A stretch of 28,086 nucleotides of DNA, from assembly GCA_045810265.1 (NCBI GenBank), contig JBJMWF010000128.1, positions 1 through 28,086 of the forward strand. Direction: 5' to 3'. A program made the translations under genes and the position numbers. Within the stretch, counting starts at the first letter, position 1; the number at the start of each line of letters is the position of its first letter. The notes under the pieces are model-generated. The model did no database searches, was not told the origin of the DNA, and saw nothing but the letters and a program-made list of their open reading frames with translations. Shown piece by piece: positions 1 through 8,917 of this stretch. This stretch comes from Scleromatobacter sp045810265. GTDB lineage: Bacteria; Pseudomonadota; Gammaproteobacteria; Burkholderiales; Burkholderiaceae_C.

Positions 1-943
1 CCACGACTCGATCTCGGCGGCCATCATCCAGGCCTGCTGGGAGCTGGACATCGAGCCGCACCGCGTGGCCAAGCTCTCGGGCATCGGCTGCAGCTCCAAG
101 ACGCCCGACTACTTCCTGGGCGCCTCGCACGGCTTCAACACCGTGCACGGCCGCATGCCGTCGGTGCTCACCGGCGCCAACCTGGCCAACCGCGACCTGC
201 TGTACCTGGGCGTCTCGGGCGACGGCGACTCCGCTTCCATCGGCCTGGGCCAGTTCGCCAACGCCTTGCGGCGCGGCGTGCGCATGGCCTACATCGTCGA
301 GAACAACGGCGTCTACGGCCTGACCAAGGGCCAGTTCTCGGCCACCGCCGACCGCGGTTCCAAGAGCAAGAAGGGCGCGATCAACAACGACAACCCGATC
401 GACCTCGTCGGCATCGCGCTGCAGCTGGGCGCCACCTACGTCGCGCGCAGCTTCTCGGGCGACAAGGAGCAGCTGGTGCCGCTGATCAAGGGCGCGATGT
501 CGCATGGCGGCGCCGCCTTCATCGACGTCATCAGCCCCTGCGTGACCTTCAACAACCACGGCGGATCGACCAAGAGCTTCGACTACGTGCGCCAGCACAA
601 CGAGGCGGTCAGCCGCATCGACTTCATGACGCCGGGCGAGGAGATCACCATGCACTGCGCGCCCGGCGAGGCGGTGGACGTGCCCCAGCATGACGGCACC
701 GTGCTGCGCCTGCGCAAGCTGCACGCCGACTACGACGCCGCCGACCGCTACGCCGCGCTCAGCACCATGCAGCAGCGCGCGGCGCAAGGCGAGATCGTCA
801 CCGGCCTGCTGTACCTCGACCCGCTGGCCACCGACCTGCACGTCTCGCTCAATACCGTCGCCACGCCGCTGCATTCGCTGGGGCGCGACGCGCTGTGTCC
901 GGGCAGCGCGCTGCTCGACAAGATCAACGCCGGCCTGCGCTGA
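1..943 (+). CDS. 2-oxoacid:ferredoxin oxidoreductase, beta subunit (5'-truncated)
   Basis: The reading frame is already open at base 2, so the N-terminus lies outside the window; 313 codons remain before TGA. The family decarboxylates a 2-oxoacid with CoA to give an acyl-CoA, passing electrons to ferredoxin; the beta subunit binds thiamine diphosphate. The sequence shows the conserved GIGCSSKTPDYF segment near the start, then the thiamine-diphosphate motif GDGD (GVSGDGDSASIGLGQF) followed about 25 residues later by ENNGVYGLTKGQ, which supplies the metal-binding Asn pair. It resembles KorB/PorB-type beta subunits most, but the substrate (2-oxoglutarate, pyruvate or another 2-oxoacid) cannot be read from this part. 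The alpha/gamma subunit gene would be expected just upstream, outside the window. A CBS-domain gene follows 39 bp downstream on the same strand. Confidence 0.9.
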   Translation, partial: HDSISAAIIQACWELDIEPHRVAKLSGIGCSSKTPDYFLGASHGFNTVHGRMPSVLTGANLANRDLLYLGVSGDGDSASIGLGQFANALRRGVRMAYIVENNGVYGLTKGQFSATADRGSKSKKGAINNDNPIDLVGIALQLGATYVARSFSGDKEQLVPLIKGAMSHGGAAFIDVISPCVTFNNHGGSTKSFDYVRQHNEAVSRIDFMTPGEEITMHCAPGEAVDVPQHDGTVLRLRKLHADYDAADRYAALSTMQQRAAQGEIVTGLLYLDPLATDLHVSLNTVATPLHSLGRDALCPGSALLDKINAGLR

Positions 944-982
944 AAGCCCGCGCGTCGACGCGCCACCCGCAAGGAGCTTCCC

Positions 983-1423
983 ATGCCGGAACGCACCGTC
1001 CTGCAGTCCATGAGCCAGCGCCACGTCCTCAGCCTGGGGCCGGCCGCCAGCGTCCACGACGCCGCCTGCGCCATGACACGCGCCAACTGCGGCAGCGTGC
1101 TGATCATGGACAGCGCCGGCACGATGCAGGGCATCCTGACCGAGCGCGACCTGATGACCCGAGTGCTCGCCCGCAGTCTCGATGCGGGCACCACGCTGGT
1201 CACGCAGGTGATGACGCGCAACCCTCGCTGCGTCGGGCCGGAGATGAAGGTCGCCGACGCCATCCTCATCATGATCGAGCGCGGCTTCCGCCACCTGCCC
1301 GTGGTCGACGCGGGCGGCAGGGTTCTGGGCGTGTTCTCGGCTCGCGACGCGCTGCCGCGCGAGGTGAACACCGCGGTGGACCTGGCGGCGTTCAACGAGC
1401 AGGTCAACGATGCGCTGGGGTGA
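983..1423 (+). CDS. Two-CBS-domain protein
   Basis: This 146-residue protein consists almost entirely of a CBS pair: the first domain covers about residues 9-66 (ending GILTERDLMTRVL) and the second about 73-130 (VMTRNPRCV...GFRHLPVVDAGGRVLGVFSARD). CBS pairs bind adenine nucleotides such as AMP, ATP or S-adenosylmethionine and act as energy sensors, either alone or on a partner. There is no membrane segment and no extra catalytic domain. The ATG is chosen because AAGGAG lies 7 nt upstream (971-976). It starts 39 bp after the oxidoreductase gene on the same strand, so co-transcription is likely; a regulatory link to that enzyme is inference only. It ends 18 bp from the convergent kinase gene, with no clear terminator between them. 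Confidence 0.9.
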   Translation: MPERTVLQSMSQRHVLSLGPAASVHDAACAMTRANCGSVLIMDSAGTMQGILTERDLMTRVLARSLDAGTTLVTQVMTRNPRCVGPEMKVADAILIMIERGFRHLPVVDAGGRVLGVFSARDALPREVNTAVDLAAFNEQVNDALG

Positions 1424-1441
1424 TCCTCGAAGCAGCCGGCC

Positions 1442-3520
1442 TCATGCCTGGCCCACGGCATGGGCCTGCTCGCCCGTGTCGGTGCGATGGGCATGGATCG
1501 CCGTTTCGACCGCCTGCAGCAGCTGTGAAAGCTCGACGGGCTTGCGCAGCACGGTGATGCCGGGAAGCTGCTCGCGCATGACCTCGAAGTCCGAGTAGCC
1601 CGACACCATGATGGCCGTGATCTTGCGCCGATGCTGCTGGGCGTCGCGGATCAGGTCGGCGCCGTTCATCTTGGGCATCGCGAAGTCCGTGACCAGGACG
1701 TCGAACGGCCGGCCGCCGAGCACGATGCTCATCGCCTCCTCGGCGCTGGCCGCGGCGATCACGCCGTAGCCCAGGGCCTCGAGCAACTGGCCGGTCGAGG
1801 AGAGCACGTCCGGGTCGTCGTCGACCAGCAGCACCGTGCCCGCCGCCAGGGAGGGCGGGCTCGACGGCTCCTCGTCATGCGCCAAGTAGGAATCGATGGC
1901 CGCGATCTTGGGCAGGATCACGTCGATGGCGGTCCCCTGGCCCGGCCTGCTGTCGATGCGGATCGTGCCGCCGCACTGGTGCACGAACCCCACGACCTGC
2001 GACAGGCCCAGGCCGCTGCCCTTGCCGGGCTCCTTGGTCGTGAAGAAAGGTTCGACGCAGCGTGCGAGCGTCGCCTCGTCCATGCCTGTCCCCGTATCGG
2101 ACACCGACAGCACCGCGTAGTCGCCGCGCGGCAGGTCGTCCACGCGCGAGGCAGGGTCGTCCGTCACCTGCAGCCTGGAAGCGCGGATGACCAGGTCGCC
2201 GCCGTCGGGCATCGCGTCGCGCGCGTTGATGCACAGGTTGAGCAGCACCGACTCGAGCTGCGTGCGATCGGCCAGCGCGGCGCGGATGGTCTCGTCGCAG
2301 GTCAGCTGCACGGCGATCTTGCCGCCCAGCGTGCGCTCGACCATCTCCTTCATGTCGCGCACCAGCTCGTTGAGGTCGACCGGGCCGATCGACAGTTGCT
2401 GCTTGCGCGCGAAGGTGAGCAGTTGCTGCACGAGGCGGGCGCCGCGCCGGCCGGCGTCGAGCGCCGAATCCAGCAGGCCTGGCAGGCGCGCCGGGTCCCG
2501 TTGCAACAGGTGCTTGGCAGCTTCGACATACGACATCAGCGCGGCCAGGATGTTGTTGAAGTCGTGCGCGATGCCGCCCGTCAGCTGGCCGACCGCCTCC
2601 AGGCGCTGCGCCCGCAACAGCCGTTCAACCTCGGCCTTCTTCTCGGTGACGTCGCGGCCGACGGCATACAGCCGCCCTTCGCTGGCGGTGCCGACGGCGC
2701 GCCACGAGACCACCCGCTGCTGCCCATCGCGCCGGATCACCCGCGTCTCGAAGTCGACGGCGTTGTAGCTACCCGTCATCACCTGGCGGATCTCGGCCCA
2801 GGTCCGGGCCAGGTCGTCGGGATGCAGGAACCTCTCGAACACGTCGCCCTGCACCTCCGACGGCGAGTAGCCGGTGACCGCCTCGAAGGACGGACTCACC
2901 GTGATCAGGCGCCCGTCCGTACCCAGCGACAGCAGCACGTCGAGCGAGACGCTGAAGAAACGCTCCAGCTCCTCGTGGTACGCCTCGAGCTGCTGCTTCA
3001 ACGCGTCGTTGAGCCGGTGCGACTCCTGCAGGTTCAGGGGACGATCGTGGACGTCGGTCACCGCGCCTATCCATTCGACGATGCGGCCGTCCCCATCCTT
3101 GATGGCGCTGGCCCGGATCACGCAGAAGCGATGCGCCCCTGATTCCGCGTGCCAGATGCGGCAGGAGGCGTGGTATTGATCGTTGCGCCTGAGCGCGATC
3201 GACCACGCGTGGGCGATGGCCGCCAGATCGTCGGGATGTACCGCGCGATGCCAGCCGTCGCCTTGCGATTCCTGCCAAGTCTGGCCGGTGTAGGCCTGCC
3301 AGGAGTGCTGGGGCTCGACGAAACGGCCGTCGGCACTGGTGGTCCAGACGATCGCGTCCGTGGCCGCGAGCAGCGCGCGGCAGCGCACTTCGTCCTTGAG
3401 CAGCGGCTGGATGGCCGCCTCGATCTGCGGTCGCGAACCTTGTGAACCGGGCAAGAGAGCGTACCTGCCTTTCGTGCCGGGCACACGATCCTGTCGTGTC
3501 GATGGCCGGCGATATGGCAT
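1442..3520 (-). CDS. PAS-PAS hybrid sensor histidine kinase with C-terminal receiver domain
   Basis: A soluble 692-residue hybrid kinase without membrane segments. In order: PAS/PAC domain about residues 45-160; second PAS/PAC about 185-295; HisKA with phospho-acceptor His319 in GGIAHDFNNILAAL; HATPase with N box NLCINARDAM (429-437), G1 box DTGTGM (475-480), F box PFFTTK and G2 box GKGSGLGLS (499-507); receiver domain about 562-680 with acidic pair DDD (567-569), phospho-acceptor Asp612 (VTDFAMP) and Lys in LRKPVE. This architecture is typical of FixL-like kinases that sense redox, light or small ligands in the cytoplasm; no haem or flavin residue can be identified with confidence. The start at 3520 is an estimate: the frame stays open to 3688, but the earlier part is low-complexity Arg-rich sequence that would overlap the upstream kinase gene. 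A GTG at 3484 is also possible. No output regulator is adjacent. Confidence 0.9.
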   Translation of the reverse strand: MPYRRPSTRQDRVPGTKGRYALLPGSQGSRPQIEAAIQPLLKDEVRCRALLAATDAIVWTTSADGRFVEPQHSWQAYTGQTWQESQGDGWHRAVHPDDLAAIAHAWSIALRRNDQYHASCRIWHAESGAHRFCVIRASAIKDGDGRIVEWIGAVTDVHDRPLNLQESHRLNDALKQQLEAYHEELERFFSVSLDVLLSLGTDGRLITVSPSFEAVTGYSPSEVQGDVFERFLHPDDLARTWAEIRQVMTGSYNAVDFETRVIRRDGQQRVVSWRAVGTASEGRLYAVGRDVTEKKAEVERLLRAQRLEAVGQLTGGIAHDFNNILAALMSYVEAAKHLLQRDPARLPGLLDSALDAGRRGARLVQQLLTFARKQQLSIGPVDLNELVRDMKEMVERTLGGKIAVQLTCDETIRAALADRTQLESVLLNLCINARDAMPDGGDLVIRASRLQVTDDPASRVDDLPRGDYAVLSVSDTGTGMDEATLARCVEPFFTTKEPGKGSGLGLSQVVGFVHQCGGTIRIDSRPGQGTAIDVILPKIAAIDSYLAHDEEPSSPPSLAAGTVLLVDDDPDVLSSTGQLLEALGYGVIAAASAEEAMSIVLGGRPFDVLVTDFAMPKMNGADLIRDAQQHRRKITAIMVSGYSDFEVMREQLPGITVLRKPVELSQLLQAVETAIHAHRTDTGEQAHAVGQA

Positions 3521-3630
3521 GGCAGCAAGTCGCGCTCCCAGGCGCTCGAACGCCCTCGCCTGCGAGCGGCCCACACCAGCGCGAACGCGCCCGTTGTCGA
3601 GCGGCTTCGCGAAGCGGCAAGGCCGCCCGC

Positions 3631-4275
3631 TCAGCCTTCGCGGTCGCAGACGTTGAGCATGCGCTCGATCTGGTCCAGCAGTTCCCACCCCGCCTGCTCG
3701 ATGCGGCCGAGGTACTCGCGCTGGCGCTCGAACTCGGGCGTGCCCAGATCCTCGCGCAGCAGCTGCGCGAAGCCCAGCACGGCGTTCAAGGGCGTGCGCA
3801 GGTCGTGGCTGACGCGGCCGAGGACGGCCAGCTTGGCCCGGCTGGCCGCCTCGGCGCGGTCGAGGTCCAGGCGCCGTTGCTCGGCCTGGCGGCGGCCCGT
3901 CAGATCGGTCAGCGTTCCCACGACGCGCAAGGCACGGCCACTCGCGTCACGCGCCACCACGCGACCGCGCGACAGCACGTTGCGGTAGCGGCCGTCCGCC
4001 GCGCGCAACCGGAATTCCGTCTCATAGGCGGCGTCGCGGCCATCCAGGTGCGCTTGCAGGGACTGCAGCATGGGCTGGAGGTCGTCCGGGTGCACGCGGG
4101 CCCGCCAGGTGGCGGTGCTGTCACGTTCATCACGATCGTCGTAGCCCAGCATCGCCTTCCATTGCGGCGAGTAGTGCACGGTCTGGGCACACGGGTCGAG
4201 ATCCCAGACGCCGAAGCCGGCGCTCTGGATGGCCAGTTCCCAGCGGCTTTCGAGATCGCGCAGGTCGTCCTTCAT
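3631..4275 (-). CDS. PAS-HisKA protein lacking the kinase ATPase domain
   Basis: A 214-residue protein with one PAS/PAC domain (about residues 8-128; WDLDP, VHPDDLQPML, RVVGTLTDLTGRR) followed by a HisKA dimerisation domain with canonical H box SHDLRTPLNAVLGFAQLL (His157). It stops at residue 214, only about 57 residues past the histidine. No HATPase N, G1, F or G2 box follows in any frame before the next gene. As written it could dimerise and be phosphorylated on His157 only by another kinase, or act as a non-catalytic partner. It lies between two hybrid kinase genes on the same strand. The start MKDDLRDLES at 4275 gives a normal PAS N-terminus; the frame continues open to 4395 but that extension looks non-coding. 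The Shine-Dalgarno is weak. A degraded full-length kinase is an alternative reading. Confidence 0.75.
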   Translation of the reverse strand: MKDDLRDLESRWELAIQSAGFGVWDLDPCAQTVHYSPQWKAMLGYDDRDERDSTATWRARVHPDDLQPMLQSLQAHLDGRDAAYETEFRLRAADGRYRNVLSRGRVVARDASGRALRVVGTLTDLTGRRQAEQRRLDLDRAEAASRAKLAVLGRVSHDLRTPLNAVLGFAQLLREDLGTPEFERQREYLGRIEQAGWELLDQIERMLNVCDREG

Positions 4276-4473
4276 GGTCTGTTGTGCTTGTGGTCGACGG
4301 GAACTGCAGGCATGCGGGGCACCGGACAGCGGCCCACCAGGCACACCCTCGTGGACCCGGTTGACCCATTGTGCACAGCCAGGCCGGCCCGGCACTGGAC
4401 ATTCCGTGATGAATGCCTCAACGCCCTTGTACCGCCAGCGGCAAGCCCAGGCCCGGGTGCCGGCCCGCTTGGC

Positions 4474-7380
4474 CTAGAGCCAGCGACGCAGGCAGCCGAG
4501 CAAGGCCGCGGAGGTGACCGGCTTGGACAGGTAGTCGTCCATGCCGGCCGCGATGCACCGGGCGCGATCGCCCGGCATGGCGTGCGCCGTCAGCGCCACG
4601 ATGACCATCTTGCTGCCGGCCGGCTGGCGGCGGATGAGGCGGGTCGCCTCGAGCCCGTCCATCGCCTTCATCTGCACGTCCATGAAGACGACGTCGAAGG
4701 TGATGCCGCGTTCGACCAGCGCGACGGCCTCCTCGGCGTCGCTGACCGCGGTGACCACCGCGCCGGAAGGACGCAGCAGCTCGGACGCGATCAGCCGGTT
4801 GACGTCGTTGTCCTCCACCAGCAGCACGCGGCGGCCGTCGGCGAACCGCTCGCCGGCCTGGCTGGTTGCTTCGCCCGCCAGCGCGCTTTGCCCGCCAAGC
4901 CCCAGCAGGATCGAGTTCAGCAGCGATGACGGCGTGGCCGGCTTGAGGATGACGCCCGACAGGCCCTCGGCCTCGACGCGCTTGCTCAGCTCGGATGCAA
5001 GCGTGGTCGCCACCATGATGAAGGTCGCCTCGCCGCTCGTCGCGACGGCTCTCATGCGCTTGATGACCTCGAACCCGTCTTCGCCGTCCAGCCGCCAGTC
5101 GACGAACACCAGGCCATACGGCCGATCGGAACGGGCGGCGGCCCCGAAAGCCGCCACGGCCGCCGCACCCTCGGCCACGCCCTCGCAATGGATCTTCAAC
5201 GAGGCCAGCATCTCCAGCATCGCCGAACGGGCGCTGGCGTTGTCATCGACGACCAGCGCTCGCATGCCCTGCAGCGCATGGCCCGGCGCGGGATCGCGCG
5301 GCGCGGTGCAGGCCGGACGTTGCAGCGGAAGGTCGAAATGGAAGCGCGTGCCTTTCATCGGCGTGCTCTCCACCCGCAGCGTATCGCCCATCAGCTCCAC
5401 CAGGCGCTTGCTGATGGCCAGGCCCAGCCCCGTTCCCCCGAAACGCCGCGTCATTGTCTGGTCGGCCTGCTCGAAAGGCTGGAACAGCCTGGCGAGTTGG
5501 TCGGGGTTCATGCCGATGCCGGTGTCGCGAACCTCGAAGCGCAAGACCTCGCCGTCCGGCCCTCCGGCCCGCGCGACCGTCAGCACCACTTCGCCCGAGG
5601 GCGTGAACTTGACGGCATTGGTGGCCAGGTTGATCAGCACCTGGCCCAGGCGGACCGGGTCGCCCAGCAGCAGGTTGGGGATGTCATGCGCCCGGTGCAC
5701 CACGAGCTCGAGCCGCTTGACGTCGGCCGCCGGCGCGACGATCTGCGTCACGCGCCGCAGCACGTCGTCCAGCAGGTATTCGGTGCGCTCGATGCCCAGC
5801 TTGCCGGCGTCGATCTTCGAGAAGTCCAGGACGTCGTTGACGATGTGCAGCAACAGCGTGGCCGCGTCCTCGATCTTGCCCAGGTAGTCGCGCTGGGTCG
5901 GATCCACGCTGGTCTGCTGCAGCAACTGCGTCAGGCCGACGATCGCGTTCATCGGCGTGCGGATCTCATGGCTCATATTGGCGAGGAACGATTCCTTGGC
6001 GCGCGCGCCGGCGTTGGCCGCATCACGCGCGGCCGCGAGCTCCGCCGTCCTGCGCCCGACGGCGGCCTCCAGGCCGGTGGTCGCCTGCAGCAGGCGCTGC
6101 CGCATGGACTCCTGCGAGCGCGCGGTGACGTCGACCTCCAGCCAGCGGCTCCGCACCCGGACCGGCCGCTCGAGCTCCAGGCGGCCGATGCGCTCGCTCT
6201 CTGCGGCCAGTTCGCGCAGCGGCGCGGCGAAGGCGGCCGCGGTTCGCCGCGTCAGGAACGTGATGGTCGCCAGGCCCGCGGCCAGGATGGCCAGCAGGAT
6301 CAGCACCTGGGTCGGCGTGCCGACGCCGAAATCGGACTCGGGCGCATACGACACCACCCACAGGCCGTTCGGCACGCCGATGTCGATCGCGCGCCAGGAC
6401 GCGACCCAGGGCTGGCCGTCGGACATGAAATGCACCAGCGAGTAGCGGTCGGCGCTCGCGCGCCAGCGTGAATAGGCCCAGAGCAGGTCCGCGGCGCCCA
6501 GCTCGCCCACCGGCTTGAACACGCTGGCCCGGACGCCTTCGTCGGAGCGAAAGCGCACATCGTCCGGCAGCGCGACGACGTGGCCGTCGGCGGTCAGCAC
6601 GGCGCTCTTGCCGTGGGCACTCACGGGATGCCTGCGGGTGAAGCGCGACAGGTCAAGCAAGGTGATGTCGGTCGTGCTGGTGAACGCCTGTCCGGCCGGG
6701 TCGACCCAATTGACGACCGCCGACATGCCGGGCATGCCCGTCGAACGAAACACGAACGGTTCCGTCCAGCCGACCCGGCGCTGCTCCCCGATGGCCATCG
6801 CCTGCTTGAACCAGGGGCGCTGGCGGGCGTCGTAGTCCGAGCTTCGTCGCAGCTCCGGCTCCGGCGTGCCGGACGCGTTCCAGCGCGTATCGATCTCCAC
6901 CCCGTGCAACGCGTCGGGATCGGTCCGCCGCAGGAGGAACGAACTGCCCTCGCCCTTGCGCAGCAGAAGTTCGTGACCTGTCGTCGCGGCGATCGCAACC
7001 GACGATACATCCGGCTCGTTCATCAGCACCGGCGCCATCAGGCGCACCAGGGCGGGCTCGTCATCGAGCCTGATCAGTCCGGCCCGGCCCCAATCGGCGC
7101 GCAGGCGAGCGATGCTTTCGACGCGCTGGAACAGGGCCGCGAAATCGGCGTCCACCGCTTGCGTCGCCAGCCGAAGCTGGGCCGTGGCGAGCGCGCGTTG
7201 CGCCGGCTCGTAGACGAAGACCTGGGCGGCCGCGGCGGACAACAGCAGGGCGACCGCGGCGATGCACAGCGAGGACGCCAGCAGGCTGCGCTGGATGGAG
7301 GGGCGGCTGCGCCGCTCGTCCCGCGCCGTCGGCTTCGCTTCGATCGCGGTCGGATGCAACGCCGGCGGTTCGTGGTCCAT
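4474..7380 (-). CDS. Membrane hybrid histidine kinase with extracytoplasmic sensor and two receiver domains
   Basis: A 968-residue inner-membrane hybrid kinase. Membrane segments lie at about residues 32-55 and 357-377, enclosing a roughly 300-residue periplasmic domain with a dCache-like signature (SSDYDARQRPWFKQA, TEPFVF, AVVNWV). A linker or coiled coil of about 80 residues replaces an obvious HAMP domain. HisKA carries His471 in ANMSHEIRTPMNAIVGL. HATPase shows NLATNAVKFT, DTGIGM, FQPFEQAD and GGTGLGLAISKRL. Receiver 1 (about 706-825) has VVDDN, Asp761 (FVDWRL) and LKPA. Receiver 2 (about 851-965) has LVEDN, Asp901 (FMDVQM) and LSKPV. It has no C-terminal Hpt domain, so a separate histidine phosphotransfer protein is needed for classical relay. 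The ATG at 7380 immediately precedes a soluble N-tail and the first membrane segment. The ligand is unknown; Cache domains usually bind small organic molecules. Confidence 0.93.
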   Translation of the reverse strand: MDHEPPALHPTAIEAKPTARDERRSRPSIQRSLLASSLCIAAVALLLSAAAAQVFVYEPAQRALATAQLRLATQAVDADFAALFQRVESIARLRADWGRAGLIRLDDEPALVRLMAPVLMNEPDVSSVAIAATTGHELLLRKGEGSSFLLRRTDPDALHGVEIDTRWNASGTPEPELRRSSDYDARQRPWFKQAMAIGEQRRVGWTEPFVFRSTGMPGMSAVVNWVDPAGQAFTSTTDITLLDLSRFTRRHPVSAHGKSAVLTADGHVVALPDDVRFRSDEGVRASVFKPVGELGAADLLWAYSRWRASADRYSLVHFMSDGQPWVASWRAIDIGVPNGLWVVSYAPESDFGVGTPTQVLILLAILAAGLATITFLTRRTAAAFAAPLRELAAESERIGRLELERPVRVRSRWLEVDVTARSQESMRQRLLQATTGLEAAVGRRTAELAAARDAANAGARAKESFLANMSHEIRTPMNAIVGLTQLLQQTSVDPTQRDYLGKIEDAATLLLHIVNDVLDFSKIDAGKLGIERTEYLLDDVLRRVTQIVAPAADVKRLELVVHRAHDIPNLLLGDPVRLGQVLINLATNAVKFTPSGEVVLTVARAGGPDGEVLRFEVRDTGIGMNPDQLARLFQPFEQADQTMTRRFGGTGLGLAISKRLVELMGDTLRVESTPMKGTRFHFDLPLQRPACTAPRDPAPGHALQGMRALVVDDNASARSAMLEMLASLKIHCEGVAEGAAAVAAFGAAARSDRPYGLVFVDWRLDGEDGFEVIKRMRAVATSGEATFIMVATTLASELSKRVEAEGLSGVILKPATPSSLLNSILLGLGGQSALAGEATSQAGERFADGRRVLLVEDNDVNRLIASELLRPSGAVVTAVSDAEEAVALVERGITFDVVFMDVQMKAMDGLEATRLIRRQPAGSKMVIVALTAHAMPGDRARCIAAGMDDYLSKPVTSAALLGCLRRWL

Positions 7381-7590
7381 GCGTCAGGTGAAGCTGGGTG
7401 TTGGCACAGCCCAGGGTGACTCGGGCGCGGCCGTCGATGAACCGGCGGGCCGCGCGTTCATCATCGCTGCACCCGCGACGGTTGTCATCCGGCACGGTCC
7501 ATGAATTCGAGGTCTCGACAACCTGTTGCAAAGCCGTCCATCGCCGGTCGCCGCCCTCTTGGTTCCGGTTGCCGGCCGCCGGGTGACACT

Positions 7591-8907
7591 TCAGAGCTCC
7601 CTCAGCGCCGTCGTCACCGGCATCGTCGCGGCGCGCGCGGCGGGGAACAGGCCGCCGATGAAGCCGATGGCGAGCGCCCATTTCAGCCCTTGCCACAGCA
7701 CGCCCGCCGTCACGTGCAGCTCGAAACTGAGCTTGCCGACCGAACCTGCGGCCATCGTCGAGGCGGCGTAGCCGTTGAACAGCAACCACGCGGCCGCGCC
7801 GCCGATGACGCCACCGAGCAGCGCCAGCAGCATGGTCTCGAGCAGGATCGCCACCACCACGGGCAGGCCGGCGAAGCCGATGGCGCGCAAGGTGGCGATC
7901 TCGCGCGCGCGCGTGGCCACCGCCGCGAACATGGTGTTGAGCGCGCCGAACATCGCGCCGATGGCCATGATGGCGCCGACGACGATGCCGATGACGCGGA
8001 TCACGGTCGCCGTGCCTTCCGATTGCTTGCTGAAGTAGTCCAGCGTCGTGCTGGCGTCGATCTTGAGCTGCGGGTTGGACTCGAGCGCGGCCTTGAAGGG
8101 CGCGAAGCCGTGCGGATCGGCCAGGCGCACGGTGACCGAGTTGCGACTGCTGCCGCGCTCGTAGGTCTCGGCCACGATGTTGGCGTCGGCCCAGATCTCG
8201 GACTCCAGCGCGTCGCCGCTGGCGAACACGCCGGCCACCGTCCATGTCTGGCTGCCGAGCCGGATCGTGTGGCCCGGAACCAGCCCGGCGAACTGCCTGG
8301 CGGCGCCCCGGCCGACGATCAGCTCGCGCAGCCCCGGCTTGAAGCGCCGGCCGTCGATGATGCGCACCTGCGGGCGCACGGCCCAGGCCTCGTCACCCAC
8401 GCCGCGCAGCTGGACGCTGCCCTCGTCATCCGCGTTGCCGTCCTTGAGCGGAAGATTGGCAGCGACGACGGTCTCCGGCGAGGCCAGCGGCTCGCCCTTG
8501 GCATCGCGCGCGATGCCGGGCGTCTGCGCGATCTGCACGACGCTGTCGCGGTCCAGCCCCGACATCACCTCGGCGGCCGACGCGCCGCGCAGGACGATCG
8601 CGGTGTCCGAGCTGCCCGTCTTGCGCAGCGTCTCGGCGTAGCCCTCGGCCATCGCCAGCATCGCCACCAGCACGCCCACCACGCCGGCGATGCCCACGAC
8701 GATGACGGCCGACGACCCCAGCCGCTGCCCCAGCGTGCTGATGCCGACGCCGGCCACCGACAGGGCTCGGCGGCCCGACCGCGTCAGCGCCAGCCAGGCC
8801 GCGAACAGCACGGCGAGCGCCAGCGCGCCCTGCCACGGCAGCATCACCCAGACCGCGAGCACGACGGCCAGGAACAGGACAAGCAGCAAGGTCATGGTGA
8901 TCTTCAC
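7591..8907 (-). CDS. FtsX/MacB-type ABC transporter permease (second permease)
   Basis: A 438-residue permease of the MacB/LolCE/FtsX superfamily (mechanotransmission ABC exporters). The usual core is present: a membrane segment at about 67-86, a large periplasmic domain (about 90-310) and three C-terminal membrane segments, with an FtsX-like region containing ALNTMFAAVATRAREIATLRAIGF. It differs from the standard four-segment topology by two extra hydrophobic stretches at the N-terminus (about 4-23 and 27-42). A GTG start at 8907 is preferred because GAGGGAG sits about 6 nt upstream, and it leaves 10 bp after the stop of the preceding permease; an upstream ATG at 8937 would overlap that gene. 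It is the last gene of an operon with a second permease, an ATPase and a periplasmic adaptor, so it probably forms a heterodimeric permease. The exported substrate is unknown. Confidence 0.9.
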   Translation of the reverse strand: MKITMTLLLVLFLAVVLAVWVMLPWQGALALAVLFAAWLALTRSGRRALSVAGVGISTLGQRLGSSAVIVVGIAGVVGVLVAMLAMAEGYAETLRKTGSSDTAIVLRGASAAEVMSGLDRDSVVQIAQTPGIARDAKGEPLASPETVVAANLPLKDGNADDEGSVQLRGVGDEAWAVRPQVRIIDGRRFKPGLRELIVGRGAARQFAGLVPGHTIRLGSQTWTVAGVFASGDALESEIWADANIVAETYERGSSRNSVTVRLADPHGFAPFKAALESNPQLKIDASTTLDYFSKQSEGTATVIRVIGIVVGAIMAIGAMFGALNTMFAAVATRAREIATLRAIGFAGLPVVVAILLETMLLALLGGVIGGAAAWLLFNGYAASTMAAGSVGKLSFELHVTAGVLWQGLKWALAIGFIGGLFPAARAATMPVTTALREL

Positions 8908-8917
8908 GGCGGCTCCC

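Noticed and set aside
3521..3688. N-terminal extension of the PAS-PAS hybrid kinase to the ATG at 3688
   Set aside because: It would overlap the upstream gene by 58 bp, and the extra residues are an Arg-rich stretch with no domain; the ATG at 3520 is preferred, though not proven.
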